The translations under genes and the position numbers were made by a program. The notes under the pieces are model-generated. The model did not search any database. It saw only the letters and a program-made list of their open reading frames with translations, and was not told the origin of the DNA. From Sphingomonas sp. Leaf357 (GTDB lineage: Bacteria; Pseudomonadota; Alphaproteobacteria; Sphingomonadales; Sphingomonadaceae): a stretch of 64,000 bases of DNA. The stretch spans positions 1-64,000 of the forward strand of contig NZ_LMPM01000001.1 of assembly GCF_001423845.1 (NCBI RefSeq), given 5' to 3'. This document shows positions 54,298 to 64,000 of this stretch, piece by piece. The stretch's first letter is position 1. Every line of letters starts with the position of its first letter.

Positions 54298-55494
54298 ATG
54301 CGTGAAGCCGCCATCGTCGCCACCGCCCGCACGCCGATCGGCAAGGCGTATCGCGGCGCGTTCAACATCACCGAGGCGCCGGTGCTGGCCGGCCATGTGA
54401 TGAACGCTGCGGTCGAGCGCGCCGGGATCGATCCCAGTCGCATCGACGAGATCTTCTGGGGCGTCGGCGGGCAGTTCGGCACGCAGGGCGGAAATGCCGG
54501 ACGCATGGCGGTGTTCGCCGCGAACCTGCCGCAGAGCGTGCCGGCCTTCACGCTCGACCGGAAATGCGGTTCCGGACTGACGGCCGTCGCGCTCGCCGCG
54601 CGCTCGATCATCTGCGACGAGATGGACGTAGCGCTCGCCGGGGGCATGGAATCGATCAGCCTGACCGTCACCAAGGAAATGCCCCGCTACGTCAACCAGT
54701 CGGTGATCGCCAACGAACCGGCGGCCTATATCCCGATGATCGAGACCGCCGAGATCGTCGCGCTGCGCTACGGCATCACCCGCGAGGCGCAGGACGCGTA
54801 CGGCGCGCAGAGCCAGCAGCGCGCGGTTGCCGGGCTGAAGGCCGGCGCGTTCGCCGAGGAGATCGCGCCGATCACGGTGGAGAAGGCGATCTTCGACAAG
54901 GCCGGCACGCAAACCGGCACCGAGATGGTCACGCTCAGCCAGGACGAGGGCATTCGCGACGGCACGACCGCCGAGGGACTGGCCGGGCTGAAGACGGTGT
55001 GGCCGGGCGGCGAATTCACCGGCCCCGGCACCAACATCACCGCGGGCAATGCCAGCCAGCTGTCGGACGGCGCATCGGCGCAGATCCTGATGGATCGCAA
55101 GACGGCGGAAGCCGAGGGCAAGCAGATCCTTGGCATCTATCGCGGCTTCCAGGCGGCCGGATGCGGCCCGGAGGAAATGGGCATCGGGCCGGTGTTCGCG
55201 ATCCCCAAGCTGCTCGATCGCGCCGGGCTGTCGGTGGAGGATATCGGCCTGTGGGAGCTGAACGAAGCGTTCGCGTCGCAATGCCTGTATTGCCGCGATC
55301 ATCTCGGCATCGATCCGGAGAGGTACAACGTCAATGGCGGCGCGATCGCGATAGGGCATCCGTTCGGGATGACGGGGTCGCGGCTGGTGGGCCATGCGCT
55401 GATCGAGGGACGCAAGCGCGGTGTGCGCTATGTCGTGGTGTCGATGTGCACGGCTGGCGGGATGGGCGCGGCTGGACTTTTCGAGATAGTCTGA
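54298..55494 (+). CDS. acetyl-CoA C-acyltransferase (thiolase)
   Basis: 398 aa. Active-site cysteine in [10 protein letters not shown], histidine in [17 protein letters not shown] and second cysteine in [13 protein letters not shown]. Degradative or biosynthetic thiolase; the partner genes (fadB or phaB) are not nearby, so direction is not decided. ATG at 54298 has AGGAG 8 nt upstream. Confidence 0.94.
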   Translation: MREAAIVATARTPIGKAYRGAFNITEAPVLAGHVMNAAVERAGIDPSRIDEIFWGVGGQFGTQGGNAGRMAVFAANLPQSVPAFTLDRKCGSGLTAVALAARSIICDEMDVALAGGMESISLTVTKEMPRYVNQSVIANEPAAYIPMIETAEIVALRYGITREAQDAYGAQSQQRAVAGLKAGAFAEEIAPITVEKAIFDKAGTQTGTEMVTLSQDEGIRDGTTAEGLAGLKTVWPGGEFTGPGTNITAGNASQLSDGASAQILMDRKTAEAEGKQILGIYRGFQAAGCGPEEMGIGPVFAIPKLLDRAGLSVEDIGLWELNEAFASQCLYCRDHLGIDPERYNVNGGAIAIGHPFGMTGSRLVGHALIEGRKRGVRYVVVSMCTAGGMGAAGLFEIV

Positions 55495-55520
55495 AGGCGC
55501 ATACCGGACGCATACCCCTT

Positions 55521-55617
55521 CCGTTCGTGCTGAGCTTGTCGAAGCACCGTTCTTCGTGCCGTGAACGGTGCTTTTGGAGGACGAAGAACGGCCCTTCGAC
55601 AGGCTCAGGGCGAACGG
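55521..55617. repeat. palindromic repeat family A, copy 5
   Basis: CCGTTCGTGCTGAGCTTGTC and CCTTCGACAGGCTCAGGGCG, with a CCGTTCTTCGTGCCGTGAAC / GACGAAGAACGG inner part. The best preserved copy. Confidence 0.9.
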
Positions 55618-55640
55618 AGCGGGCGGGTGAGACAAAGAGA

Positions 55641-55674
55641 AGGGCCGGGGATCGCTCCCCGGCCCTTTTCTTTT
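55641..55674 (+). terminator. rho-independent terminator of the thiolase operon
   Basis: AGGGCCGGGG, 6-nt loop, CCCCGGCCCT, then TTTCTTTT on the plus strand. About 150 nt after the thiolase stop. Confidence 0.8.
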
Positions 55675-55794
55675 GGTCCAGCCTTGGGGGCTGGGTCGGT
55701 TCGGATCCTTTGGCCGAGCCCCGGTGAAGCCGTGGCTTTCGTCGGACGGGACCGACGGCATTGCCGCCAGTCCGCCGGCCGGATCGGAACGAGT

Positions 55795-55820
55795 CCTGAA
55801 ACAGCTTTCGCTGTTTCAGG
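55795..55820 (-). other. hairpin downstream of groL
   Basis: CCTGAAACAGC, tetraloop, GCTGTTTCAGG: perfect 11-bp stem starting 10 nt past the groL stop. Lacks a T-run on the minus strand, so termination or 3'-end protection are both possible. Confidence 0.55.
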
Positions 55821-55830
55821 CCGTTCTCGA

Positions 55831-57492
<1,662 letters not shown>

Positions 57493-57541
57493 TCAAATCT
57501 GGATGTTTGCGAAGTTGCCGCGAAACGGCATTTAAAATGGC

Positions 57542-57829
57542 TTAACCGACGATCCCAAGGATGTCAGATTCCTTCATGATCAGAAGGTCTTCGCCGTCGA
57601 TCTTCACTTCGGTGCCGGACCATTTGCCGAACAGGATCTTGTCGCCGGTCTTCACTTCGAGCGGGTGGATCTCACCGGCTTCGTTACGGGCACCGGTGCC
57701 GACGGAGACGACTTCGCCTTCCTGCGGCTTTTCCTTGGCGGTTTCCGGGATGATGATCCCGCCTGCCGTCTTCTCTTCCGCCTCTACCCGGCGGACGAGG
57801 ACGCGGTCATGCAACGGACGAAAGCTCAT
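57542..57829 (-). CDS. groS: co-chaperonin GroES
   Basis: 95 aa. [20 protein letters not shown] and the mobile-loop [17 protein letters not shown] are intact. ATG at 57829 with AAGGA upstream is the start; the TTG three codons before it is not needed. First gene of the groESL operon behind CIRCE. Confidence 0.98.
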   Translation of the reverse strand: MSFRPLHDRVLVRRVEAEEKTAGGIIIPETAKEKPQEGEVVSVGTGARNEAGEIHPLEVKTGDKILFGKWSGTEVKIDGEDLLIMKESDILGIVG

Positions 57830-57868
57830 GCGTGCCAATCCTTCTTGATCGTGGTCGTGAAATCGTTG

Positions 57869-57895
57869 TTAGCACTCAAGCGAGTCGAGTGCCAG
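57869..57895 (-). promoter_or_regulatory. CIRCE operator of groESL
   Basis: TTAGCACTC, 9-nt spacer, GAGTGCCAG: left arm identical to the CIRCE consensus, right arm with two changes. Binding site of HrcA; sits between the promoter and groS. Confidence 0.93.
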
Positions 57896-57902
57896 CACGG
57901 CG

Positions 57903-57931
57903 CATATGTGGTGGCAGCGACGGTACGTCAA
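57903..57931 (-). promoter_or_regulatory. candidate groESL promoter (-35 TTGACG, -10 CATATG)
   Basis: On the minus strand TTGACG (57931-57926), 17-nt spacer, CATATG (57908-57903), just upstream of CIRCE. Compatible with vegetative or heat-shock sigma factors. It lies in the short gap before the MATE gene end. Confidence 0.6.
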
Positions 57932-57936
57932 CGCCC

Positions 57937-59382
57937 CTAGCGATCAAAAATGACAGGTTCGCCTAGAGATCGGACGGCGGGTGCCGGAAGCAGGCCGAGC
58001 CGCGCCCGCATCGACCAGCGCCACACCAGCAACGCCGAGACGACCGCCAGCCCGATCGCGAGGCCGATCCAGATGCCGACCCCCTGCCAGTGCAGCCCGA
58101 AGCCCAGGCCGATGCACGCGCCGAAGCCGACCACCCAATAGCCGAACGCGGCGATGACCATCGGCATGCGCGTATCCTGAAGCCCGCGCAGCACGCCCGC
58201 GGCGACGGTCTGCCCGCCGTCGAACAGCTGGAACAGCGCGGCGATGACGAGATATTGCAGCGCCAGCGCGACGAGCGGTGCGTTGGCCGGCGCATTGACA
58301 TCGATATACAGGCCAAGCGCGAGGCGCGGGAACGCCCAGAGCAGGCTGGCCGTGACGCCCATGAAGCCGATGCCGACGCCCAATGCCACCCACCCGGCCC
58401 GTGCGATCCAGCGGTGATCGGCCGCGCCGTACGCCATGCCGACGCGGATCGTGGCGGCCTGAGCGACTCCGAACGGCACCTGGAAAGCGATCGCGGCGAT
58501 CTGGAGCGCGAGCGCATGCGCGCCGACCTGTTCGACGCCGATCAGCCCCATCAGGAAGCCCGCCGTGCTGAACAAGGCTCCCTCCAGCGTGAAGATCAAG
58601 GCGATCGGGATGCCGAGCTTCACGATCTCGCGCAGGCGGCTCCATTCGCTGCGCCACCAATTGCCGAACAGACGGTAGCGGCGGATCTTGGGATCGAGGA
58701 CCAGGATGAGGGCGTAAGCGAGCATCATCGCCACGCTGGTGACGACGCTGGAGATCGCCGAGCCTTCGAGGCCGAGCGCGGGAAAGCCGCCATGGCCGAA
58801 CACCAGCAGCCAATTGCCCAGCAGGTTGACGGCCAGCGCCATCGCGGTGATTGCCGTCGCCCAGCCGGGTCGGCCGAGCGCCGACGCCGTGACGCGCATC
58901 GCCGCGCTGGCCACGGCCGGGATCATCGCGAAGAGCAGGATGTGCAGGAACGTGCCGGCCCGTGCGGCAACAACCGGATCCTGACCGGCGAGCAGCATCA
59001 GCCGCTCGCCCTGCGACAGGAGCGCGACGAACGGCAAGGTCGCAAGCACCGCCAGCCACATCGCCATGCGGAACGACCGCCGTACCTGGCGCACGGCGTG
59101 GCGCCGCGCGCCGAGTTCCGCGGCGATGACCGGCGCGCACGCCCCGACCAGGCCCGACAATGCCCACATCGCGACCGAATAGAGGTAGACGCCGAGCGTC
59201 GCGGCGGCGAGTTCGACCGGCCCCAGCCGCGCGACGAAGATCACGTCGATCGCATAGACCGCCATCTGCAACAGGTTCGCGGCGGCCAGCGGAATGGCGA
59301 GCCGCAGCAGCGCGCGCAACTCGTCGCCGGCCGTGGTCGGGGGCGGCCCGGTCAGGGCCGGAATGGCGATGGGCGCGTCCAT
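57937..59382 (-). CDS. MATE family efflux transporter
   Basis: 481 aa, twelve helices in two MatE halves: LLRLAIPLAAANLLQMAVYA with an Asp in IDVIFVARLG in the first, and IVKLGIPIALIFTLEGALFS in the second. Na+- or H+-driven exporter of organic cations or drugs (DinF/NorM superfamily). Substrate unknown. Ends just before the groESL promoter; both genes read leftward but are probably separate units. Confidence 0.9.
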   Translation of the reverse strand: MDAPIAIPALTGPPPTTAGDELRALLRLAIPLAAANLLQMAVYAIDVIFVARLGPVELAAATLGVYLYSVAMWALSGLVGACAPVIAAELGARRHAVRQVRRSFRMAMWLAVLATLPFVALLSQGERLMLLAGQDPVVAARAGTFLHILLFAMIPAVASAAMRVTASALGRPGWATAITAMALAVNLLGNWLLVFGHGGFPALGLEGSAISSVVTSVAMMLAYALILVLDPKIRRYRLFGNWWRSEWSRLREIVKLGIPIALIFTLEGALFSTAGFLMGLIGVEQVGAHALALQIAAIAFQVPFGVAQAATIRVGMAYGAADHRWIARAGWVALGVGIGFMGVTASLLWAFPRLALGLYIDVNAPANAPLVALALQYLVIAALFQLFDGGQTVAAGVLRGLQDTRMPMVIAAFGYWVVGFGACIGLGFGLHWQGVGIWIGLAIGLAVVSALLVWRWSMRARLGLLPAPAVRSLGEPVIFDR

Positions 59383-59506
59383 GGGTGGCGGGGCTTAGCC
59401 GGATGGCGGCGGTTCGTCACGCGGCGGGTGAAGTTTCCGGCCCTTGCCCCGTATCCGTCGTGACCCCGAACGCTTTTGGTGCTCATCGCGGTGGCACACA
59501 ATATCC

Positions 59507-59599
59507 GTCATTCCCGCGCAGGCGGGAGTCCATATTGGCTGGCCTATCACGTCGTGAACGGCGTCGGAGTTTATGGATCCCCGCCTGCGCGGGGATGAC
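59507..59599. repeat. palindromic repeat family B, copy 3
   Basis: GTCATTCCCGCGCAGGCGGG facing GGATCCCCGCCTGCGCGGGG, with the same centre type as copy 1. Confidence 0.86.
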
Positions 59600-59633
59600 G
59601 GAGAGGGGGATTCCGTCGTTCCTCTGAAGGGCC

Positions 59634-59661
59634 GGATCCTGAAACGAGTTCAGGATGACGG
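59634..59661. repeat. palindromic repeat family C, partial copy 4
   Basis: GGATCCTGAAACGAGTTCAG then GATGACGG, the right half of a family C element, directly after family B copy 3. Confidence 0.6.
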
Positions 59662-59777
59662 CGCATTATGGGATGGAGCATCGTCCCCGAGCATGGCATC
59701 CGTATTGCTGAAACGACACACGCCGCGCTAAGGCTGCCCCGGACGGCGGCCGATGCGGCACGCGAGGAGACTGACCT

Positions 59778-61673
59778 GTGAAACTCGTTCGGGGCGCGTG
59801 GAAGATTCTGGTCGGGATCAAGGACGCGCTGGTGCTGGCCGCGATGCTGCTGTTCTTTGGCCTGCTGTTCGCCGGCCTGAACGCCGGGCCGCGCCCGGCG
59901 TCGATCCGGGATGGCGCGCTGGTGCTCGACCTGAACGGCCAGATCGTCGAACAGCCGAGCGAGAACGATCCGTTCGCGGCGCTGGGCGGCAACGCGCCGG
60001 TACGCGAATTCCGCCTCCGCGACCTCGTGCGCCTGCTCGACAAGGCCCGGACCGACGACCGCGTGAAAGTGGTGGTGCTGGATCTCGATACCTTTGCCGG
60101 CGGCTATCCCGCGGCGCTGACCGAAGTGGCGGACGCGATCCGCGCGGTGCGCGACGGCGTCGGAGGCAAGGGGGGCAAGCCGGTCCTGGCCTATGCCACC
60201 GCCTATACCGATTCCGGTTATCGCCTCGCCTCCGCTGCGAGCGAGATCTGGATGAATCCGATGGGCGGGACGCTGTTCAGCGGCCCCGGCGGATCGCAGC
60301 TCTATTACAAGGGCCTGATCGACAAGCTCGGCGTCAACGCGCACATCTACCGCGTCGGCAAGTACAAGTCGTTCGTCGAACCCTATACCCGCGCCGACCA
60401 GTCGCCCGAGGCGAAGGAAGCGGCGACCGCGCTGCAAGGCGTGATCTTCCAGCAGTGGAAGGACCAGATCGCCAAGGCGCGGCCGAAGGCCAAGATCGCG
60501 CCGATGCTGACGACGCCCGACGCGGTGATCACGGCGGCGGGCGGCGACATCGCCAGGGCCAATCTGCAATCCGGCATCGTCGACAAGCTGGCCGAGCGGA
60601 TCGAGTTCGACAAGCGCGTCGGGCAGATCGCGGGCACCGACGCGAAGAAGGCGGCGGGCAATTTCAACACGATCAAATACGACACCTATCTCGCCGCCAA
60701 TCCGCTGCCCAAGGGTGGCGACGCGATCGGCGTGCTGACGGTGGCGGGCGAGATCGTCGACGGCAAGGCCAAGGCCGGCACCGCGGGCGGCGACACGATC
60801 GCCAAGGCGATGCTCGACGGCCTGTCCAAGAACAAGCTGAAGGCGCTGGTGGTGCGGGTCGATTCGCCCGGCGGCTCGGCGCTGGCATCGGAGAAGATCC
60901 GCCGCGCGATCTTCGAGGCGAAGCAGCAGGGCCTGCCGGTGGTCGTGTCGATGGGCTCGGTCGCCGCATCGGGCGGCTATTGGGTGTCGACGGCGGGCGA
61001 CATGATCTTCGCCGAGCCGACCACGATCACCGGATCGATCGGCATCTTCGGAATCATCCCGACGTTCGAGAATACCTTGGCCAAGATCGGCGTGACCAGC
61101 GACGGGGTGAAATCCACGCCGCTGTCGGGCCAGCCCGACGTGATCGCGGGCACCAATGCCGAGACCGACCGGCTGCTGCAATCGGCGATCGACCACGGCT
61201 ATGCGCAGTTCATCGACCGCGTTTCCAAGGCGCGCAAGATGACGCCGGCGCGCGTCGACGAGATCGCGCAGGGCCGCGTATGGGACGGCGGGACGGCGCG
61301 ACAGATCGGGCTGGTCGATCGCTTCGGCGGCCTGAACGACGCGATCGCCGAGGCGGCCCGGCGCGCCAAGCTGGATCCGGCCAAGATCCAGGCGGTGTAT
61401 CTCGAACGGCAACCCGGCTGGCTGGCCCGTTTCGCGGCGCAATTCGCCGGCAGCGGCGACGACGACGACACTGCCGGCGGCGACGTTTTCGCGCGCATCT
61501 CGGCGGATCACAAGGCGGTGCTTGCGCGCGCGCTGGGCGACATGCGGCGGCTGACCCGCGCATCCTCGATCCAGGCGCGCTGCCTGGAATGCGGCGGGCT
61601 GGGCCCGGTGACGGCGCCGGAGCAGGGCGACCTCACCCTGCTCGACATGCTCCTCGCGAAGTTCGCCAAATGA
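59778..61673 (+). CDS. sppA: signal peptide peptidase SppA (67-kDa type), GTG start
   Basis: 631 aa with two ClpP-like halves and an N-terminal helix (LVLAAMLLFFGLLFAGLNAG). The catalytic lysine lies in VGKYKSFVEPYTR and the serine in MGSVAASGGYWVS; VRVDSPGGSALASEKI is a family block. Degrades cleaved signal peptides in the membrane. GTG at 59778 has GAGGAG upstream. Stop overlaps the GNAT start. Confidence 0.95.
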   Translation: MKLVRGAWKILVGIKDALVLAAMLLFFGLLFAGLNAGPRPASIRDGALVLDLNGQIVEQPSENDPFAALGGNAPVREFRLRDLVRLLDKARTDDRVKVVVLDLDTFAGGYPAALTEVADAIRAVRDGVGGKGGKPVLAYATAYTDSGYRLASAASEIWMNPMGGTLFSGPGGSQLYYKGLIDKLGVNAHIYRVGKYKSFVEPYTRADQSPEAKEAATALQGVIFQQWKDQIAKARPKAKIAPMLTTPDAVITAAGGDIARANLQSGIVDKLAERIEFDKRVGQIAGTDAKKAAGNFNTIKYDTYLAANPLPKGGDAIGVLTVAGEIVDGKAKAGTAGGDTIAKAMLDGLSKNKLKALVVRVDSPGGSALASEKIRRAIFEAKQQGLPVVVSMGSVAASGGYWVSTAGDMIFAEPTTITGSIGIFGIIPTFENTLAKIGVTSDGVKSTPLSGQPDVIAGTNAETDRLLQSAIDHGYAQFIDRVSKARKMTPARVDEIAQGRVWDGGTARQIGLVDRFGGLNDAIAEAARRAKLDPAKIQAVYLERQPGWLARFAAQFAGSGDDDDTAGGDVFARISADHKAVLARALGDMRRLTRASSIQARCLECGGLGPVTAPEQGDLTLLDMLLAKFAK

Positions 61674-62230
61674 TCGTGATCCGTGCGGCGCGGCCCGAGG
61701 ATGCCGCCGCCATCGCCGCGATCTATGCGCCCTATGTCCTGACCGGCACCGTCTCGTTCGAGAGCGACGCGCCGGACGCGCGCCAGATGCGCACGCGCAT
61801 GGCGGCATCGGACGGGCTGTATCCGTGGATCGTGGCGACCAACGGCGATGCGGACGGCGGCGTGCTGGCCTATGCCTATGCGACCAGGTTCCGCGACCGC
61901 CCGGCCTACAAATATGCCGTGGAGACATCGATCTATGTCAGCGGCATGGTGCAACAACAGGGCACCGGGCGGCTGCTGTACGAGGCGCTGATCGATACGC
62001 TGAGACAGCAGGGCTTCACCCAGGCGATCGGCGTGATCTCCTTGCCCAACGAATCCTCGATCTCGCTGCACGAGGCGGTCGGTTTCCGGCGGCAGGGCGT
62101 GTACCGCGAGATCGGCTACAAGAACGGACGATGGATCGATGTCGGCTTCTGGCAGTGCGAACTCAACCGATCGACCAACCCGCCGACCGAACCCAAGCCG
62201 TTCAGCGGCGTCGGCGTGATCCGGGCATGA
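61670..62230 (+). CDS. GNAT acetyltransferase, phosphinothricin acetyltransferase-like
   Basis: 186 aa. IRAARPEDAAAIAAIYAPYV, VLAYAYATRFRDRPAYKYAV and SIYVSGMVQQQGTGRLLYEA are typical of the PAT/Bar/MnaT family. May acetylate methionine sulfone/sulfoximine-like amino acids. ATGA overlap at both ends couples it to sppA and to the following small ORF. Confidence 0.9.
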   Translation: MIVIRAARPEDAAAIAAIYAPYVLTGTVSFESDAPDARQMRTRMAASDGLYPWIVATNGDADGGVLAYAYATRFRDRPAYKYAVETSIYVSGMVQQQGTGRLLYEALIDTLRQQGFTQAIGVISLPNESSISLHEAVGFRRQGVYREIGYKNGRWIDVGFWQCELNRSTNPPTEPKPFSGVGVIRA

Positions 62231-62574
62231 CGCCCCCCGACGGCGCAGTGATCGACCCGCCGACCGTCCCGACCACTTTACGCGATGGCGCCGGCGCTCC
62301 GGCTCGGCTAGGCGGGCACATGGGTGATCTGGATCGATTGGTACCGTCGGGCATAATCGAGCAGTGGGTGTACCATCTGCGCCGCCAGCGCTCGCGCGCC
62401 GCCGACGCGATCTGGCTGATGGACCAGGGGTATACCATGCATGACGGCCAGCACGGCGTGCCGACCCACGACGCGACCGCCCGCTGGCGGTCCGAGCAGG
62501 AGGCGGTGATCGCCGAGGTCAACGCGCTGCTGGTGCTGTACGACAATATCAATCTGGGCCAGGCCGACGACTGA
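62227..62574 (+). CDS. hypothetical protein, third gene of the sppA operon
   Basis: 115 aa soluble protein. The central part HLRRQRSRAADAIWLMDQGY and the helical C-terminus (EQEAVIAEVNALLVLYDNIN) are protein-like; no domain recognised. Start is by ATGA overlap with the GNAT gene. Sits convergent with a secreted-protein gene, 11 nt apart. Confidence 0.7.
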   Translation: MTPPDGAVIDPPTVPTTLRDGAGAPARLGGHMGDLDRLVPSGIIEQWVYHLRRQRSRAADAIWLMDQGYTMHDGQHGVPTHDATARWRSEQEAVIAEVNALLVLYDNINLGQADD

Positions 62575-62585
62575 GCCGCCGGCGG

Positions 62586-63293
62586 TCAGTCGCTGACGGT
62601 CCAGCCGAGCCTCGGTTCGCGGCCCTTGACCGGCCGGGCGGCGTCCAGCGCCTGCTTATACCGGGTTTGCGGGTCGGATGCTTCCGCCACCCCCGTGCGC
62701 CCGACGATCGCGATCGAGGCATAAGGAGCGTCGGTTGAGCCACGCGACTGGGCCAGGCTCGCCTGATCCGGACGTGCCGGCAGCGGCACGGGCCGGGGCG
62801 GCAGCACCGCGCCGATGCCTGGGCCGGAATAAAAGACCTGCCGGCCATAGCGATCGACATGATGCGCCACGGCCACCCCCGGCTGGCCGCCACCCGTTCC
62901 GCCGACCGCGCGCAGCAGTTGGCGCACGTCGGCGGTCGAGCAGGTATAGCGGCGTTTCGACAGGCAGGCGGCGGGCGCGGTCGCGCTGCGGCTCGGCCGG
63001 GCGTAGAGCGTCGCGGAGTTGAGGGCGGAGCTGCGCGTTTCCGATCCGCCGAGCAGTTCGACATAAGCGAAGCCCAATTGGTCCGCGAGTTCGGCCGCGC
63101 GATACACCGCCAGGTCGATCGCCTCGCCCGAGCGGACGCCGGCGACGATGCGATACGTGCCGTCCTTCTGCAGGCTGTCCTTGAAGCCGACGCCGTCCCA
63201 CGCGTTCATCGGGCCATAGAATGGCGGCTCGGCGGCGAGCGCCGCGGTCGATGGGACGGCGGCGAAAAACAGCAGGCAATGCAGCGGACGCAT
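62586..63293 (-). CDS. secreted protein, weakly similar to the CC0125/CC1285 type
   Basis: 235 aa. Signal peptide MRPLHCLLFFAAVPSTAALA. The segment YRIVAGVRSGEAIDLAVYRA then ELADQLGFAYVELLGG resembles the repeated unit of short alphaproteobacterial lipoprotein-like proteins (CC0125/CC1285), where the pattern is Y-R-I...A-A-E-L. No lipobox is evident. Four cysteines possible for disulfides. Function unknown. Confidence 0.7.
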   Translation of the reverse strand: MRPLHCLLFFAAVPSTAALAAEPPFYGPMNAWDGVGFKDSLQKDGTYRIVAGVRSGEAIDLAVYRAAELADQLGFAYVELLGGSETRSSALNSATLYARPSRSATAPAACLSKRRYTCSTADVRQLLRAVGGTGGGQPGVAVAHHVDRYGRQVFYSGPGIGAVLPPRPVPLPARPDQASLAQSRGSTDAPYASIAIVGRTGVAEASDPQTRYKQALDAARPVKGREPRLGWTVSD

Positions 63294-63359
63294 GGTCGAT
63301 TCTCCCTGAACCCGAACAGCGCTAGCGGCGCGCGGTTAAAGCGGGCTGACGGGGCGCGG

Positions 63360-64000
63360 TTAACGATCGGTGCCCGACCGCCGCCCGCGATAGGCCGGAA
63401 GCGCGAGGCGGTAGTGGATCGCCGCCGCCCTGAGCGCGAAGCCGGCGGTCGCCGCCACCCCCGCCGCCACCGCGCCCGGTGCACCGAGCAGGAACAGCGT
63501 GACGTACAGCGCGGAGGCCAGCGCGCCGGCGGTGACGTACAGTTCCGGGCGCATCAGGATCGAGGGTTCGCCGGCGAGCACGTCGCGGATGATGCCGCCG
63601 ACGCAGGCCGTGACCACGCCCATCACGAAGGCCGGAACGGGCGGGATGCCGTAGCCCAAGGCCTTGGCCGCGCCGAACACGGCATACGCGGCGAGGCCGA
63701 CCGCATCGAACCAGTCGAGCGCCGCACCCTTCCACCAGCGTTCCGGCGTTGCCCAGATCGCGAACGCCACGATCAGGCAGACCGCCGCCGGGCGGCTGTC
63801 GTGGATCCAGAACACCGGCGCGCCGATCAACAGATCGCGCACCGTGCCGCCACCGACCCCGGTGATCAGCGCGAAGAAAGCGAGCGTGACCATCGTCTGC
63901 CCGCGCTTGGCCGCGGCAAGCCCGCCCGATGCGGCGAACACGGCGAGGCCGGCCATGTCGAGCCAGGGGGCGAATTCGGGGATGACGTGCGCGACGGGGA
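63360..64000 (-). CDS. trimeric intracellular cation channel family protein (TRIC/UPF0126), cut at the window edge
   Basis: Visible part at least 199 aa, about seven helices. ITGVGGGTVRDLLIGAPVFW and VTACVGGIIRDVLAGEPSIL are the two UPF0126/TRIC repeats (GGG..RD). The frame is open to the window end and the residues just before the first ATG (63956; PEFAPWLD) look like the family N-terminus, so the start lies outside the window. Small cation channel in the membrane. Confidence 0.9.
   Translation of the reverse strand, partial: PVAHVIPEFAPWLDMAGLAVFAASGGLAAAKRGQTMVTLAFFALITGVGGGTVRDLLIGAPVFWIHDSRPAAVCLIVAFAIWATPERWWKGAALDWFDAVGLAAYAVFGAAKALGYGIPPVPAFVMGVVTACVGGIIRDVLAGEPSILMRPELYVTAGALASALYVTLFLLGAPGAVAAGVAATAGFALRAAAIHYRLALPAYRGRRSGTDR

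Larger units (their letters stand above)
55495..55830. other. 336-bp region between thiolase and groL
   Basis: Contains family A copy 5 (55521-55617), a terminator-like hairpin (55641-55674) and the groL 3' hairpin (55795-55820). Nothing coding is evident. Confidence 0.6.
59383..59777. other. 395-bp region upstream of sppA
   Basis: Between the MATE start and the sppA GTG. Contains family B copy 3 (59507-59599) and a partial family C copy (59634-59661). The remaining ~115 bp before sppA should hold its promoter; no clear boxes seen. Confidence 0.5.

Overview
The window looks like chromosomal DNA of a sphingomonad (Sphingomonas or a close relative, Alphaproteobacteria). Reasons: high GC (about 65-67 % in typical genes, counted by eye on sample lines), a PEP-CTERM tail of the PEPxxWAMMxxGFG type, the gene orders hisS-prfA-prmC-DUF4167 and ybgC-tolQRAB-pal, an aa3 cytochrome oxidase operon with ctaB/ctaG/DUF983/SURF1 running into thrC, a CIRCE-controlled groESL, and many short palindromic repeats of the type scattered through sphingomonad genomes. 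No names were looked up; all calls come from reading the proteins.

Layout. 1-490: AT-richer edge, probably the end of a surface-polysaccharide or accessory region, with a flippase at 490-1977. 1982-5760: CBS-domain protein, secreted PQQ-type sugar dehydrogenase with PEP-CTERM tail, and a disordered DUF4167 protein. 6007-9276: prmC, prfA, hisS (leftward). 9454-12751: DUF1345 protein, M61 peptidase, inorganic pyrophosphatase. 12810-15210: leftward AbrB-EamA-GNAT-SMR-TfoX group. 15448-19867: ispG, acyltransferase, isoaspartyl peptidase, S1/P1 nuclease. 20144-21503: SPFH/Arc/small membrane operon. 21769-26312: complete Tol-Pal operon. 26441-27072: membrane protein plus small HTH regulator behind a double palindrome. 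27117-27778: VapBC-type pair. 27816-31119: nitronate monooxygenase-like protein, lysC, ubiG. 31145-38312: PhoD-type phosphatase and a glycosyltransferase-rich block. 38386-44258: eight-gene leftward operon pyrE to maiA, most genes overlapping by 4 nt. 44452-51888: cytochrome c oxidase structural and assembly genes. 51966-55494: thrC, methyltransferase, thiolase. 55831-57829: groESL. 57937-64000: MATE transporter, sppA-GNAT-small ORF operon, secreted protein, TRIC channel (cut by the window edge).

How the genes work together. Most of the window is core metabolism and envelope biology: translation termination (prfA/prmC), envelope energization (Tol-Pal), signal peptide processing (lepB, sppA), respiration (cox/cta), protein folding (groESL) and cofactor or isoprenoid synthesis (pdxJ, ispG, ubiG, acpS). 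Accessory material sits between these blocks as small regulator or toxin-antitoxin modules and palindromic repeats. Several repeats reach into coding regions and encode the ends of host proteins (TfoX-like protein, a glycosyltransferase, SURF1, and the N-terminus of PrmC).

No spectacular new defence or mobile system is visible. The most interesting leads are the in-frame palindrome in prmC, the compositionally foreign C-terminal domain of hisS, the double-operator HTH/membrane module, the SPFH/Arc module with its own palindrome, the DUF4167 protein, and an uncharacterised glycan module at 34.3-38.3 kb.
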